Source: Microplitis mediator (Eukaryota; Arthropoda; Insecta; Hymenoptera; Braconidae). Taken from it: a stretch of DNA of 64,000 bases. Shown piece after piece: positions 22,201 to 34,340 of this stretch. The stretch is taken from NCBI RefSeq assembly GCF_029852145.1, contig NC_079973.1, forward strand, positions 18,370,422-18,434,421, given 5' to 3'. The first letter of the stretch is position 1; each line of letters begins with the position of its first letter. The notes under the pieces were generated by a model. The model did not search any database and was not told the DNA's origin. It saw only the letters and a list, made by a program, of their open reading frames with translations. A program made the translations under genes and the position numbers.

Positions 22201-23067
22201 TGATTCATAGAAATTTATTTATTTACATTAATAATATTTTATTCTATATTATTTACCACTTTTTTTTGTCAATAAATTAGTCATCTAAATTTTTTAATTA
22301 ATTTCATTACCCTTATTATTTTTACTATGTGTTAATGTTTATTATTGTAATACATATATTGTATTACTACTGAAAAGTGATGTGTGAAAGAAAATTTCTT
22401 AAAGAGAGCGTGGGCCCGGTGAGATGAAGAAATTGATTTATGTTACTGCGCAGTGACTATTCTCCGGAAGTGAATGACGCAATTTACTATACCCTACACT
22501 ATGATCACAAATCATATAAAAAAAAAATATTAATCTCTTTTCAATAAATACTAAGCATTTATTTAATATTTTTATTATAGAATGTTTCAAATATTTTTCT
22601 AAAAAGAAAATAATAATAATATTTAATAGTTTAAGAAAAAAAAATAATTGCTGAGTTTTTTGTCTGATGGCATACTGCCAAATTCAATTATTTACACTTA
22701 CTACAGGACAAAATTCGTAAATACACGTGTAAAGTACATAAAAATGGTAGAACAAAAAAATAAAAAATCACATCAAGTGATATTTCATTTTATACAAATT
22801 GTATTTCTGAAGTTTTTTTCACTCAACACTTGAAGAAGACGAAGTAAACATAATATCTAAAGAATGGTTGAAGTTAAATATCTCTACCTCTTCTCTTTAC
22901 ACTACAGGATAAAAAAATTGAGATAAGGAGTGAATAAAAAAAAAATTAAATGATAAATATCTAAAAGAAAAGTAGTAAGCATAGTCATAATTTTACAGGC
23001 AGTGGATATTTGCATCTATATTCTTCGGGAACAAGGCCGCAAAACAAATTATATATAGATATATATT
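22201..23067. other. Gene-free AT-rich DNA
   Basis: No supported coding sequence; a GC-richer patch (GAGAGCGTGGGCCCGGTGAG, about 22404) stands alone. Confidence 0.5.
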
Positions 23068-24085
23068 AGAGTGTCTCAAAAAAATCGACTTTTTTTTTTT
23101 TCTTGAAGAACATTGAAAAATCGACAGAGTATCTCTAGACAACGACCCTGTTAAAATATGAGACCTTAATATTAATATGTAAAGGTGGCGATTCACGATT
23201 TTATATTTTCCATTTAAATAACATGGGAAAAAAAAAATTTTAATTTTGGAATTTTATGCCTCGGCGATGGCTTATTGAACAGATAAGTTCAGGATATATT
23301 TTTGTAGGGAATTGAAGGCTCTACAAAAGAAGTCTCTTATCATTTTTTGATAAATCCATCTGTTCAAAAGTTATTGGAGCTCGAAGTCAAGTTAGAGTAA
23401 ATTTCGAGATCTTTTTACTTTTCCGGCGAAACTATCGGACTTATCATAAAATGTCATGAGATCTTTTTTGTAGACAATTTTATTTCCTACAAATTATCAT
23501 TGATAAATTTTTTTCAAATTCTTCATTTTTTTCTAGTTATTTCCATTTTAATGCCAAGCTTCTAAAAAAGTAGTGTTCTGATCGATTTTAAGAGCTTGGC
23601 ATTAAAATGGAAACAACTAGAAAACAATGCAGAATTTGAAAAAAATTTATCAATGATAATTTGTAGGAAATAAAATTGTCTACAAAAAAGATCTCATGAC
23701 ATTTTATGATAAGTCCGATAGTTTCGCCGGAAAAGTAAAAAGATCTCGAAATTTACTCTAACTTGACTTCGAGCTCCAATAACTTTTGAACAGATGGATT
23801 TATCAACAAATGATAAGAGACTTCTTTTGTAGAGCCTTCAATTCCCTACAAAAATATATCCTGAACTTATCTGTTCAATAAGCCATCGCCGAGGCATAAA
23901 ATTCCAAAATTAAAATTTTTTTTTTCCCATGTTATTTAAATGGAAAATATAAAATCGTGAATCGCCACCTTTACATATTAATATTAAGGTCTCATATTTT
24001 AACAGGGTCGTTGTCTAGAGATACTCTGTCGATTTTTCAATGTTCTTCAAGAAAAAAAAAAAAGTCGATTTTTTTGAGACACTCT
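23068..24085. mobile_element. Long foldback element, 493-bp arms
   Basis: AGAGTGTCTCAAAAAAATCG at 23068 is mirrored at 24085. The two arms (23068-23560 and 23593-24085) are reverse complements over almost their whole length, with a 32-bp loop. It sits in a TA run on both sides. No coding capacity. If transcribed it would fold into a dsRNA of almost 500 bp. Confidence 0.9.
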
Positions 24086-25270
24086 AATATATATATATAT
24101 ATTAGACTGGGCTAAAAAAAATCGACTATTTTTTTTTTTTCGATACTGTGAAAATACACTGAAAAAAAAAATCGCTAGCTGCTAGCGATTTTTTTCTTTA
24201 GCAGTTAGCGATTTTTAAACGTTAGCTGCAAGCGATTTTTTCGCTAGCTGGAAGCGATTTTTTCTTTAGCAGGTAGCGATTAAAAATCGCTTGCTGGAAG
24301 CGATTATTTCGCTAGCTGCTAGCGATTCTTTCGCTAACACTGACTTATGGGTCCCTTGTATAAAAAAAAGTTAAGCATCGGTATAACTCGAAAATGAAAC
24401 AAATACTGTTTTTATCATTAAAATAATTTATAAATTGTTATTGAAGTTTATCGATAAGTCTCTCGCGCGTAGTAAGTATTGTGATACAGCATAATAATTT
24501 TTCGTATGAGCATAATAATTTTTTTTAAGCTTCACTTCCTGTTTCAAGTTTGGTCGACAGCATAATAAAAATTGCTAGGTCTCGAGCCAACATTTTTCTC
24601 CGTGTGCGCTATTGAAGCTAATTTAAAATTAAAATTTGGAAAATCCAAAAGTGCACGCCTCGAACGCTCATGTTATGTTTTTTTTAAAAGTTAAATTTCG
24701 AATAAAATTGAATATCCCGCTCTTTTCCCATAGAAATTCCCATGGTAAATATACGGTAATAAAGGTAAAAAAAAATATAAGGAGATCATTCCTAATGAAA
24801 AATGGCGGCAGTGTGTGTTTGTTTACATGTAAGATTGCCAGTTTTAACCGTAATGATTTATTTTTAAAAAAACGAGAAGGCCTACAGTAGTGATTTTTGA
24901 AAGGAACCTTCTTTGCTTATTTCTGAAAATTTTGAAAAAAAAATTAAGTAGTTTCGTCAAGTCGTTCTCGAGATATCCGTACCACGCCGTTTTTTTGAAC
25001 CACAGACTAATGGACGTCCACGATAAATTTTTTTTAAAGAACTATTTTTTATATTAATACATATTGGACAAATTAAAAAAAGTATCAGGATTATTCATTA
25101 GTGTTTCAGCTTTATATTGATGTGCTTTTCATAATGTGTAAGATTAATAGAAAAACAATATATGCACTTTAATGAGTAGAAATCGTGTGACCTTGACAGG
25201 TCGGTTATAAAGCACAACCTCTCCGCTTCGCTTCCGAGGCGTGCAATATACATATAAATATATATATATA

Positions 25271-25541
25271 TACACTAATGGAAAAAATTAAAGGATCGAA
25301 AGAAAATTCCAATTTTTTGGACGATTTTCAACAGGCCCTAACTTTGAGAGAAATGGTCATACAAGATATAAAAAAAAAGGAAATTGTAGCTCCAAGTGTC
25401 TATTTTTTAGATTAGAACTTCAAAATTTTTTAGCGTCAGCGATTTTAGAAAAATCTTAGAAAAACCAGCGACAAAAAAATTTTCAAATTTAAAAAATTTT
25501 TTTTTTTGGTCTTCGGGCGTGGAAAAAATTTTTTTTGCTTA
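25271..25541 (-). repeat. Dispersed repeat ending CCATTAGTGTA, copy 3
   Basis: Reverse complement of the repeat at 704-976, including TACACTAATGGAAAAAATTA and GGTCTTCGGGCGTGG. Followed at 25547-25604 by the ATGAGGATCGGATACC segment also found at 11263. Confidence 0.8.
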
Positions 25542-25650
25542 CTCATTATGAGGATCGGATACCGTCATTATTCAGCTTTAATTTCTTTTTTTATGGACCT
25601 TGTCTATATATAAGTATTTATAAATATTTATACACATATATATATATATA

Positions 25651-26671
25651 GGGGAAGGGGGGGGGGCAAAAGGGGGTAGGGTGGGCAAAACGGGGTACCC
25701 TCAAAATTTTATGAAAAAAAAAATTTTTTTTTTTCGTCTAATTAGTATAAATCCGATATATTTGCGCACTTTTAGCCCTAAGCATGACACCTGGGGCAAA
25801 ATGGACCAGCCGAAAATCCTGATTAAATGATTCTTTCAAATTTTTATCGTTAAATTAAAAAAAATTTGATATAATTCCGCATTTTTAGCCTTACCCATAA
25901 CACCTAGGGCAAAATGGACCAGCCGAAAATTTTGAAAAAATGATTCTTTTATATTTTTATCGTCAAATTAAATAAAATATAATACATTAATCTATTTTTC
26001 GGCTGATTTGTTATAGCTGGGGCAAATTTGGCCACTAAAAATATTCGAAAATAATATTTTATTTTTTTATTGATAAAATATTTTAAATAATATAAAATAA
26101 TCTGCAATCTAAAAAATCAAAAAACACGTTTTTTGGGTTCAAAATAATGACAAATAAGAAATACAAAATTGTTTTTTTTTATTAAACAGCAATTAGTAAT
26201 TAGACTAATCGAGGGGAAACGATTTATTACACTTAAAAAAATTTTTCTTGAGTATTATAAAACTCAAAATACCTGTCAAGAGAAAGAAATACATTCTTTT
26301 AATAATGAAAACAATTTAAAAAAAAAAAAAAAAAAATATCATTTTTTTGAGGGAGGCCTCTCTGCCCCACAAAAATTTTTTTTTTGCCTTCGTGTCCACC
26401 AATGATGTGAAATGTAATTTTTCTTTATGTATATTACATATAAAAGATTCAAGTAATAAAATTTGATCAATTTTCACAAATTTTTTTTTTTCAACTTTTT
26501 TTAAGGGTACCCCATTTTGCCCGCCAAAAATAAAAATTTTATTTTTTAACGGCAGCTAAAAATTTTGTCTATTTACCTCGAATATGACTAAAAACAAAAA
26601 GATTTAGCGTATTTTAGTCCTCGAAAACTTAGTATTTCCTTAGGTACCCCCTTTTGCCCCCCCCCCTCCCC
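25651..26671. mobile_element. GGGGAAGGGG inverted-repeat element, nested
   Basis: GGGGAAGGGGGGGGGGCAAA at the left mirrors TTTTGCCCCCCCCCCTCCCC at the right, with TA outside each end. Internal words GGGGCAAAATGGACC and GGGTACCC recur. It is about 1.0 kb and non-coding; the short open frame at 26169-26405 is low-complexity. Confidence 0.8.
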
Positions 26672-27963
26672 TATATATATATATATGTATGTATTTATAT
26701 GTATATTTATGAATTATTTTAATGATAAAAACAGTATTTGTTTTATTTTCGAGTTATACCGATGCTTAACTTTTTTTCATACAAGGAACCGATAAGTCAG
26801 TGTTAGCAAAAGAATCGCTTCCGGGTAGCGAAAAAATCGCTCTCAGCAAGCGATTTTTAATCGCTACCTGCTAAAGAAAAAATCGCTAGCAGCTAGCGAA
26901 AAAATCGCTTCCAGCAAGCGATTTTTAATCGCTAGCTGCTAAAGAAAAAATCGCTTGCAGCTAGCGAAATAATCGCTTGCAGCTAACGATTAAAAATCGC
27001 TAGCTGCTAAAGAAAAAAATCGCTAGCAGCTAGCGATTCTTTTTTTCAGTGTATTATTCCTGATGACAATAAACAATTATTGTGCAAGTTTGAGCACTTA
27101 ATATTGATATTAAGAGGTGTATCGTTACGACTTTTAGTTTCTTGACAGGAATTTCATTTTTTACCCAAAACTTGTAAATCATCTATCTGAAAAATTTGAG
27201 CAATGTATAGTCTTTAAGGAAATTGAATTCCCTACAAAAAATCTCTCTTAGTAAATTGACGTAAAACGAGCCGTTTCCTTGTAACCGTGCCTTGAACATT
27301 GGTTTGTTTTTTAAATTGTTTGTTTCTATTTTGGATTTTTGTAACTACTAGAAATATTAAAATTTTTTTTGGTCAAGATACATATTATTGAAGGAAATTT
27401 AATGCTCTACAAAAAAGGTTTCTGAACATTTTTTGCTAAATTCACTCCTTCGAAAATTATTCAAGTTATTAAAGTCGTTTTGACTCAACTTCAACCTTGA
27501 ATAACTTTCGAAGGAGTGAATTTAGTCAAAAATATTCGAAGACCTTTTTTGTAGAGCATTGAATTTTCTTGAAGAATATGTATCTTGACTAAAAGAAATT
27601 TCAATATTTCTAGTAGTTACAAAAATCCAAAATAGAAAATAACAATTTAAATAACAAATCAATGTTTAAGGCACGGTTACAAGGAATCGGCTCGTTTAAC
27701 GTCAATTTACTAAACGAGATTTTTTGTAGGGAATTCAATTTCCTTTAAGAATATAAATTGCTCGAATTTTTCAAATTGATGATTTACGAGTTTTGGGTAA
27801 AAATAGAAATTTCTGTCAAAAAAATAATAGTCGTAACAATACACCCCTTAATATCAATATGAAGGGCTCAAACTTGCACAATAATTTTTTTTTGTCATCA
27901 GGAATAATATTTTTACAGTATCGAAAAAAAAAAAAAAAAAAATAGTCGATTTTTTTGGCCCAG

Positions 27964-27966
<3 letters not shown>

Positions 27967-28059
<93 letters not shown>

Positions 28060-28068
28060 TACACGTAT

Positions 28069-28128
<60 letters not shown>
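27967..28128. repeat. Two long TA microsatellites
   Basis: (TA)n over about 27967-28056 and again 28073-28128, separated by CATACACGTATACACA. This accounts for the YIYIYI frames on both strands. Confidence 0.95.
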
Positions 28129-28132
<4 letters not shown>

Positions 28133-28388
28133 TATGTTATAAGCGCATCATGATTTTAATAAGTTTATTTGCAGCACATCGGTAATTGGTCAACTAATTG
28201 AACAAATGCCTTTAAATTAAAGCAAATGATAAATTTATAAAAATAAAAAAAAACATGTTGGGTATGTCGAGATTTGACGTCATTGCAAAAGCCTACGCGG
28301 ATTGGCTGGTCGTGAGGCGAGCCTCCATTCAGTCGCAGTTACTTGACATCATTCACAATTGTGTTTCAACTGTTTATATTATTGTTAA

Positions 28389-28458
<70 letters not shown>

Positions 28459-29064
28459 TAATGACTTTAAATTGACGTAGGCGTTGTAACTACGATTGAT
28501 TGAGTAAACATTATTTACAAATGAGATAGTAAAATAATAATAATTATTATTGTTAAACTTTGATGTGTTTTACTACGTCTTAACTTAATGATAAAAAAAC
28601 ATAATATCAACAAGCGAAACCACATGATATATAAGAATAATCAATCAATATTGATAAATATTCTTGTAGTTTTATAAAATTCATTGTCATTAATCAGAGT
28701 CTTTAGTTATTTTTGATAATTTTCCTTTGAATAAAAAAGCTCCAACACACAAAATAAAGGACGAAGCTCAATGCATCTCTATAATTCAGCAATCTACTTG
28801 TGTATTTTCTTATATTTTCATTTATCTTAGAGAAACATAGGGACAAAGTTTCTATTTACTGTGCAAAGTAACAAGTATCGTACTGTTTATTGACTCAAGA
28901 GTGTTATAAAACAAAATAAAGTGCTCTCCCCGCTTCGCGTTCGAGGTGTGCAAAAGACCCTTCTTAATAAAACTATTTGATTTTATTGTAGACTTCAGTT
29001 AGGACTCTCAAATATGTTATATTATGATATAGAGAATTTATTAAAGAACAAACCTGACATAATA
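28129..29064. other. Gene-free DNA with a TTA microsatellite
   Basis: (TTA)n occupies about 28386-28456. A more balanced patch at 28257-28350 (GACGTCATTGCAAAAGCC...GGATTGGCTGGTCGTGAGGC) includes a CCAAT-like ATTGG but no convincing gene. CTCCCCGCTTCGCGTTCGAG at about 28925 resembles 25218-25245. Confidence 0.5.
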
Positions 29065-30276
29065 TCCCATACAAAGTCGCCGTTAATGGAAAAAATGCCG
29101 TAGGTCGGCCGATGTCTGACTGCCATCGCTCGGCCAAGCATTGGCAATTCGTAATGGGCCAAACCTGGTTAATTACCGGCAGCCATTTAATTTTTTATCA
29201 AGATAGCGTAGTCAAATCGAAATGAATTTTTATTAAAATTTTTGAATGTATATGCAATGGCATTGCTGGTTTCATATCAGAATATGACTTCCCGTAATCC
29301 CTTTAAAGAAAACGCTAAACATACGACGCTGCCGATGGCTGGCCAATGAACGGCTACTTATGACTGACCGATTATCGGCTCGCAATGTTGGGCTACTGTT
29401 GGTGAATCAGTGGACCATGATTGATTCTTGTTAAATGAAAAAATCTACTAATCAATTAATAATTATTCAAGTAACTTGTTGTTATAGTTTTCTTTAATTA
29501 ATAATTATTTATTATTGAAGTAAACTAAGTTTTAATCAATAAATATTTCAATTTTTCGATTACAGTTATTTACAACTAACAATTTATATATTTTTTTGTT
29601 CGTTATCATTTGCAATCAACAACTGCAATTTCATAACTTTACTCATAAAAATTAATTTAATTAAAAAATAAGTATAGTAAATTTTTAAAGTAAATGCCAT
29701 TTTTATCAATAAATAGTCAATTAAATTTAATAAGTTTTATTTTTAAAAATTATGTAATTATAATCAAAATAGTACGAAATTATTTATTTTTTTTTCTAAA
29801 TAATTGAAAATATCAATTTAATTGCTCTGTTTATTTTATAAAACCGAGTGGTTGTAGTAGAATGAATACGTATATCATATAAAAGTATCAGTTCAACATT
29901 AGTTGGTTCGTCCAGTAGCTACCGTTCAGACCCAGCAATCAGAAGAACTGCAGTTCGCGCCCAGGTTCCAGCAGAATTTTCACCGAGTTTTTTTCACATC
30001 ATTTACCTTACTTAAATAGATTAAACATTAATGATCACAAATTCTATTATGTTAATAATAATCAATTAAATTTTTAATTAAATTTATTTGCTTGCTTGGC
30101 CGATTGCTGGCTGCTATTAATCGGCCGATAGACGAGCGCCATTAATGGGCTGAGGTTATCATTCCGGCTATAAGCCGTTTATCGGCCAATGAAAATTGCC
30201 ATTGCTGAGCCATTAATCGACATTCTTGGCCTAGTAATGGCCCGATCTAGGGCCGATTTTCAAACTTTGTATGGGA
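29065..30276. mobile_element. 1.2-kb inverted-repeat element with GGCCGAT words
   Basis: TCCCATACAAAGT at the left is mirrored by ACTTTGTATGGGA at the right. Both subterminal parts carry scattered GGCCGAT/ATCGGCC and TTAATGG words. The middle is AT-rich and holds a promoter-like sequence (29876-29940). No coding frame. Confidence 0.75.
29876..29940 (+). promoter_or_regulatory. Promoter-like TATA and initiator inside the GGCCGAT element
   Basis: CATATAAAAG at 29876-29885 is followed about 30 bp on by TCCAGTAGC (an initiator-like CA) and by GC-rich DNA without stops for a short stretch. No downstream gene is evident before the element ends, so it may be a relic promoter. Confidence 0.25.
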
Positions 30277-30347
30277 TTAAATCAATTCATTATTATAATG
30301 ATTTAAAAAATATGATTCAAGAAACTTTGGATGTCAATTAATACGTA

Positions 30348-30642
30348 CACTGTGAAAAATTTAGGGATTGAACGCGGATTAAATCTGGAATGAGTGCGGA
30401 GCGGTTGACTGTTCATTTGTTTAATCTCCTAGGAGTGAAATTTACTTTGAAGGGGAGTTCATTTTGATATTAAAACTTCAAATTGGAGTGAATGCGGGTT
30501 GAAATAAAATCCAAATCACTCCGATGAAAAAACTCCTTATGCGGAGTGATTTTTTGTAAGAACTCAAAAACTCCGAGCGACGAAGTGAATTCGGGTTGAA
30601 ATAAAATTCGTAATCACTCCGAATTCACTCCCAATTTTTTAC
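30348..30642. mobile_element. GGAGTGAAT-word MITE (CACTGT family)
   Basis: Begins CACTGTGAAAAATTT after TA and repeats GGAGTGAAT/ATTCACTCC. The right end TTTTTTACG is damaged just where the next element starts. Relatives are at 32690-32815, 57781-60467 and 63708-63860. Confidence 0.7.
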
Positions 30643-30651
30643 GAAAAAAAA

Positions 30652-31250
30652 ACACACGGTAAGAAATATTTTGCGGATATCACTATACCTGTACGGGCGT
30701 GAACGCCATACTGTATGCGGTATCAAAGATTTTTATACGTTGTATAATTGTCTGCATAGATGATTCGACCATTGCGGGATAGTAACATTTGCGATAGTTG
30801 TCTCGGACACTGCAATGTCAGTATGGCCGTCAGGTCCATACTGCGTTGCCGTATCCATACAATGCTTCCGGAAGATAAACCTAGTCAATATTGTGATATT
30901 ACTTATGTTAATATTGGCTATATAGTTTTGGCGGTAATACGGTAGTATACATTGATTGACACGCCAAAAATTATGGCGGGAAAAACTAGTAGCATTGTGC
31001 CCTCGACATTGTAATATGGATCTCAGGGCCATGCTGTTTTGCCGTGCCTGCCATGCATACGTGTGAGCAATACAAAAGCTCCAGTACTATACAGTATAGT
31101 AAATAACGCCATACTTCTGAGACTCGTTACAATACTGTCTTGGAATATTTCACATACTATTTCAGTATCTGTCTTAGCACTCGTCTCTGGTGCGCAGTAT
31201 GCACTCTGACACATTATGAATCACTTACCCTACTAGTTACGCCAATAACT
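30652..31250. repeat. CCATACTG-word repeat region
   Basis: A GC-richer, non-coding block with many CCATACTG, CAGTATGG and GCCATAC words on both strands, opening CACACGGTAAGAAATATT. Probably another word-built element; its mirror end was not found. The frames of 99 and 63 codons on the minus strand are by-products of the repeated words. Confidence 0.5.
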
Positions 31251-31251
31251 A

Positions 31252-31574
31252 TTATTCAACTCATGCGCACTATTCACGTTTTATCATGCCTAAAATGCGA
31301 ACCCTAAATGGCCGTTTACCGACTGGTGAAAAATTATTTGTCAAAACGCAATAAAGATGTCTACTATCCCGGCCATTGTGACGTAATGAAAATAAACGTA
31401 ACTATCTTTCGAGCTCTTACTGAATATGGGGTAATTACAATTCCCTGTTGTTACCCATTGAGTAGCCAAGATTGTGATGCCGAATGTTTTTTTTCACCAT
31501 GTCACTAAACAGCTATTGAGACTTCGCTTTTTAGGCGATTAATAAAACGTGAATAGCGCATATGAGTTGAATAA
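31252..31574. mobile_element. 320-bp MITE with ~45-bp imperfect inverted ends
   Basis: TTATTCAACTCATGCGC...TATTCACGTTTTAT at the left is mirrored by ATAAAACGTGAATAGCGCAT and ATGAGTTGAATAA at the right. Confidence 0.85.
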
Positions 31575-32190
31575 AAATATAAATGTAACTCACCTTTATC
31601 ACATATATCTATTTATCACATGTAATAATTAATTCTTATTAATTAAAATTATTATTAATTTTTTATAAATAATATTTAATACGAGTATAATTATTACATT
31701 ATTTTAAACAAATCACATAAGTTATAATTTATAATATAAACAGTAAATACTAACCTCAACCATTACTTTATTTTTGTATCTCACATGCGGTAAAACAGAC
31801 TGAAATAGTGGCGGTAACAAAATTTGGCAACAGCGCGGTTAGAAGATCTCCCTGAGGCTCAGTCGCACCGAGCGGCTTAGTGCCGCCCGATTCCGAAAAT
31901 TTCTTTTTTTAAATTACTTTGTAAATATTTTTATGCTTATCAATGACGTTACAATTTTCAAAAAGGTTCAAAGAATGCACTTAATTTTTTTCAAAATTAT
32001 CAATGAACTCAATTTCGAGAAAAAAAAAAAATGCAAAAAAGGCGGCGCCGCGCTCATTACGAAACCTACGAAGGGTTAAAAAATAAATTTCACCTCACCA
32101 GTATCTTATAGTTGTCTAGTCACTACTAGTTACAGAGAACACTACATCAAACATATATGGATCATGAAATAGTAGTCAACTCTAACCAGC
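31575..32190. other. Gene-free DNA
   Basis: AT-rich, then a GC-richer patch at 31800-31900 (CTCAGTCGCACCGAGCGGCT). No coding frame or named repeat. Confidence 0.45.
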
Positions 32191-32260
32191 TGTAGCAGCT
32201 CAGTGGATATTACGCGAAATTCATAATCCCATGGATCCAGGTTCAACTCCCGTCGCCGCC
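32191..32260 (+). repeat. tRNA-like sequence
   Basis: GTAGCAGCTCAGTGGAT is A-box-like and GGTTCAACTCC (32240-32250) matches the B box consensus, followed by CGTCGCC. Acceptor pairing is poor and the loop sizes are irregular, so I take it as a tRNA-derived relic. Confidence 0.45.
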
Positions 32261-32405
32261 TAACTGGCGATCATGATTAATTCGATAATAGGCTCATAAA
32301 AAAATAAATCTAAATATGAATTGTAAACTGATAAACGGACAAGTAGAGCCAGTGTAAAATAAAAAAAAATTTTTTTTTTTTTTTTTCAAAATTGACGAGT
32401 AATTA

Positions 32406-32815
32406 TGAACTCATATTTTTTAGCTAGCCACTGGCTACTTTTCATATCTTGGATTAGCTCATTTTTTTAAGCCAGTGATTAGCTATTTATAATTGCACAC
32501 TCACTACCTCATTGTTTTAACCTAACTCTTGGATATGTTTGAATCTATCCACTGGCTTGTTCTGATCAATCAGCCATCGGCTAAGATGGCGTTACATAGT
32601 GAGGTTATGGCTGGCCAATTCTATTAGGCAGTGATGAGGTATGTCTCAAATCTGTTAGCTACGGGCTAGCCACCTTTGGGTTTCAATTCTACTCGGGTTC
32701 ACTCCGCATGGGAAGTGATTTTTTTTTTAAACTCCGGAACTCCTAGTGATGGAGTGAATTTGGATTGAATTGAAATCGGCATTCACTCCAGATTCACTCC
32801 CGATTTTTCAGATTG
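32406..32815. repeat. GCTAGCCACTGGCTA-word repeat next to a GGAGTGAAT MITE fragment
   Basis: From 32420 the words CACTGGCTA, TTAGCTA and GGCTAGCC recur. From about 32690 the text changes to GGTTCACTCC...GATTCACTCCCGATTTTT of the CACTGT family. Confidence 0.55.
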
Positions 32816-32829
32816 CATGAAAAAATTCA

Positions 32830-33866
32830 TGGTTTATTTTAAAAAATTCAAGTTGCAAAATGTATCAAAGATGAAATTATTTTTTTTCTCCTATTAACGC
32901 ATTGTTCGAGGAATGTCTTGTACTTATAAAGTAAAAAATTATTGACGTCAAAAAGTAAAACCTATACAGCTTTAATTCATGAAGTTCGATAAATTATTTT
33001 ATACTATGCGGTATGAGTGATTAAGGTGCGCACTTTTGTATTTGTAAACTCTTTGAATTTTAACAAGACTTTATGTTAAATATATATTCTTGATTAAATT
33101 TTCAGAAGACGAAAACTCTCATGATAACCCCATAACCCTCCCATTTTACTCGCTAGGCTTACATTTAATAAAATTTGTGCTGCTTGACCGAAGAACGCGT
33201 ATAAAAAAGTTTAAGCATGATTCTTCTGCAATTAATATAACCGTTGATTGAAAACAATTCAAATACTTTCTGTATAATTAACATAAGTACTTGGATAAAA
33301 AATTATTGATTGCAGAGTTTGTTCTAAAAAAAAACATCTTTAAATAATGTTTTACAGAAAAAAATAAATTTTTACGGTCAGAATTATTTGAAAATAAGTG
33401 AAAATAATATTTCTATATCTAATTCACAGAATTCGTAGTAACGATAATAAATGTATGGTAATAAATTATTTTGAATGAATCATTATCATTGGACTTATGC
33501 AAAACGATACATTATCAAAGGTCAACCCTTATTTGCACAATCATAATTTGTATTTTTCATTATTTTACGAATGCCGTAAAGAAATAAAAATAATGATAAT
33601 AATTACAATAACAAATAAATAAATAAGAAGACATGTTTTGATTTCTTCACAGCTTTGATTAAGTACAGTTGCAAGTAAAAAGTTTTATAGTTGTTATGGT
33701 AGTAGGTATCTGTTGAATTTACGACGTTGATAGCTCCCCCTCCCCCAACCCCACACTGTCAGATGTTGTAGATGTTTGCTCACTTGCTCAAATCATTTTT
33801 TAACTTTAAATTGTTACATATATTATTATAATTCTAGCTTACCCCCACCGAGTGCCACGCTCTCAG
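32830..33866. other. AT-rich upstream region of the secreted-protein gene
   Basis: No coding frame. A C-rich patch (TAGCTCCCCCTCCCCCAACC, from 33731) lies about 140 bp upstream of the TATA box and could bind a zinc-finger regulator. Confidence 0.35.
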
Positions 33867-33870
33867 CCTA

Positions 33871-33905
33871 TATAAACCCACGACGACTCGAAAGCATCCT
33901 CCAGC
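33871..33905 (+). promoter_or_regulatory. Core promoter of the first secreted six-cysteine gene
   Basis: TATATAAACC at 33869-33878 lies in a GC-richer setting, and initiator-like sequence (CCTCCAGCATTCGCAC) follows about 30 bp downstream. The ATG at 34341 would then follow a leader of about 440 bp. The leader contains a 17-codon upstream frame from ATG 33939 (ATGTTTAAAGC). Confidence 0.65.
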
Positions 33906-34340
33906 ATTCGCACTCTCATCTAAACGAGAAGACAGTCTATGTTTAAAGCTTTGAGCCGGCAGAACAAGCGATTATTACATTTTATTAATTAAAAATTATT
34001 CATTTTTGTTTGTGATTCACCGATTTATTTTTTTTTCATTCATATTTAGTTTTTGTTTTTTTTTTTTTTTACATTCTTCTTATCTGTTTAATTATTTACT
34101 ATTAAGAACTTTTGAATTTGTTTAGTTATTATCGGTTGTGTTTCCTTGATAAGGAATATTTAAGAATTATTTTAAGATTACATAATAATTACATAATTAT
34201 TAAACTGTTTCATTCGTGTGTCACATGAAACTTTTTTAAATAAACGCGCGTAAGTGTGTAAATAATATTTTTACGAAAGAAAATAACAACTTGTTTTATA
34301 AAGTGATCTCTATTATATCGATAGTGATTGAAGAAAAAAA

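Larger units (their letters stand above)
24157..27051. mobile_element. CACTG...CAGTG element with GCTAGC-word arrays at both ends
   Basis: CACTGAAAAAAAAAATCGCT at the left mirrors the right end, with TA on each side (24155-24156, 27052-27053). Inverted arms are about 280 and 345 bp. Each arm starts with many units of ATCGCTAGCTGCTAGCGATT and continues into a unique part (GTTAAGCATCGGTATAACTC). The interior holds other repeats (25271-25541, 25651-26671) and no transposase. An open frame at 24636-24890 has no recognisable features. Confidence 0.85.
24104..27966. mobile_element. Second foldback element (AGACTGGGCC family), split by a nested 2.9-kb element
   Basis: Ends AGACTGGGCTAAAAAAAATC and its mirror GATTTTTTTGGCCCAGTCT. 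Removing 24157-27051 and one TA gives an arm that reads CGATACTGTGAAAATATTAT continuing TCCTGATGAC, which matches the intact other arm (CGATACTGTAAAAATATTAT on the opposite strand). The centre of symmetry is near 27475. Without the insertion it would be about 970 bp. A third, one-armed copy is at 39462-39960. Confidence 0.9.

Noticed and set aside
21900..22280. 126-codon frame
   Set aside because: It starts inside one element, crosses its TA-flanked end and runs through the monomer repeat; a chance frame.
27816..28461. Frames of YIYIYI and IIIIII
   Set aside because: Direct translation of TA and TTA microsatellites.
30733..31214. Minus-strand frames of 99 and 63 codons
   Set aside because: The block is made of repeated CCATACTG words, which keep several frames open; no protein family is recognisable.
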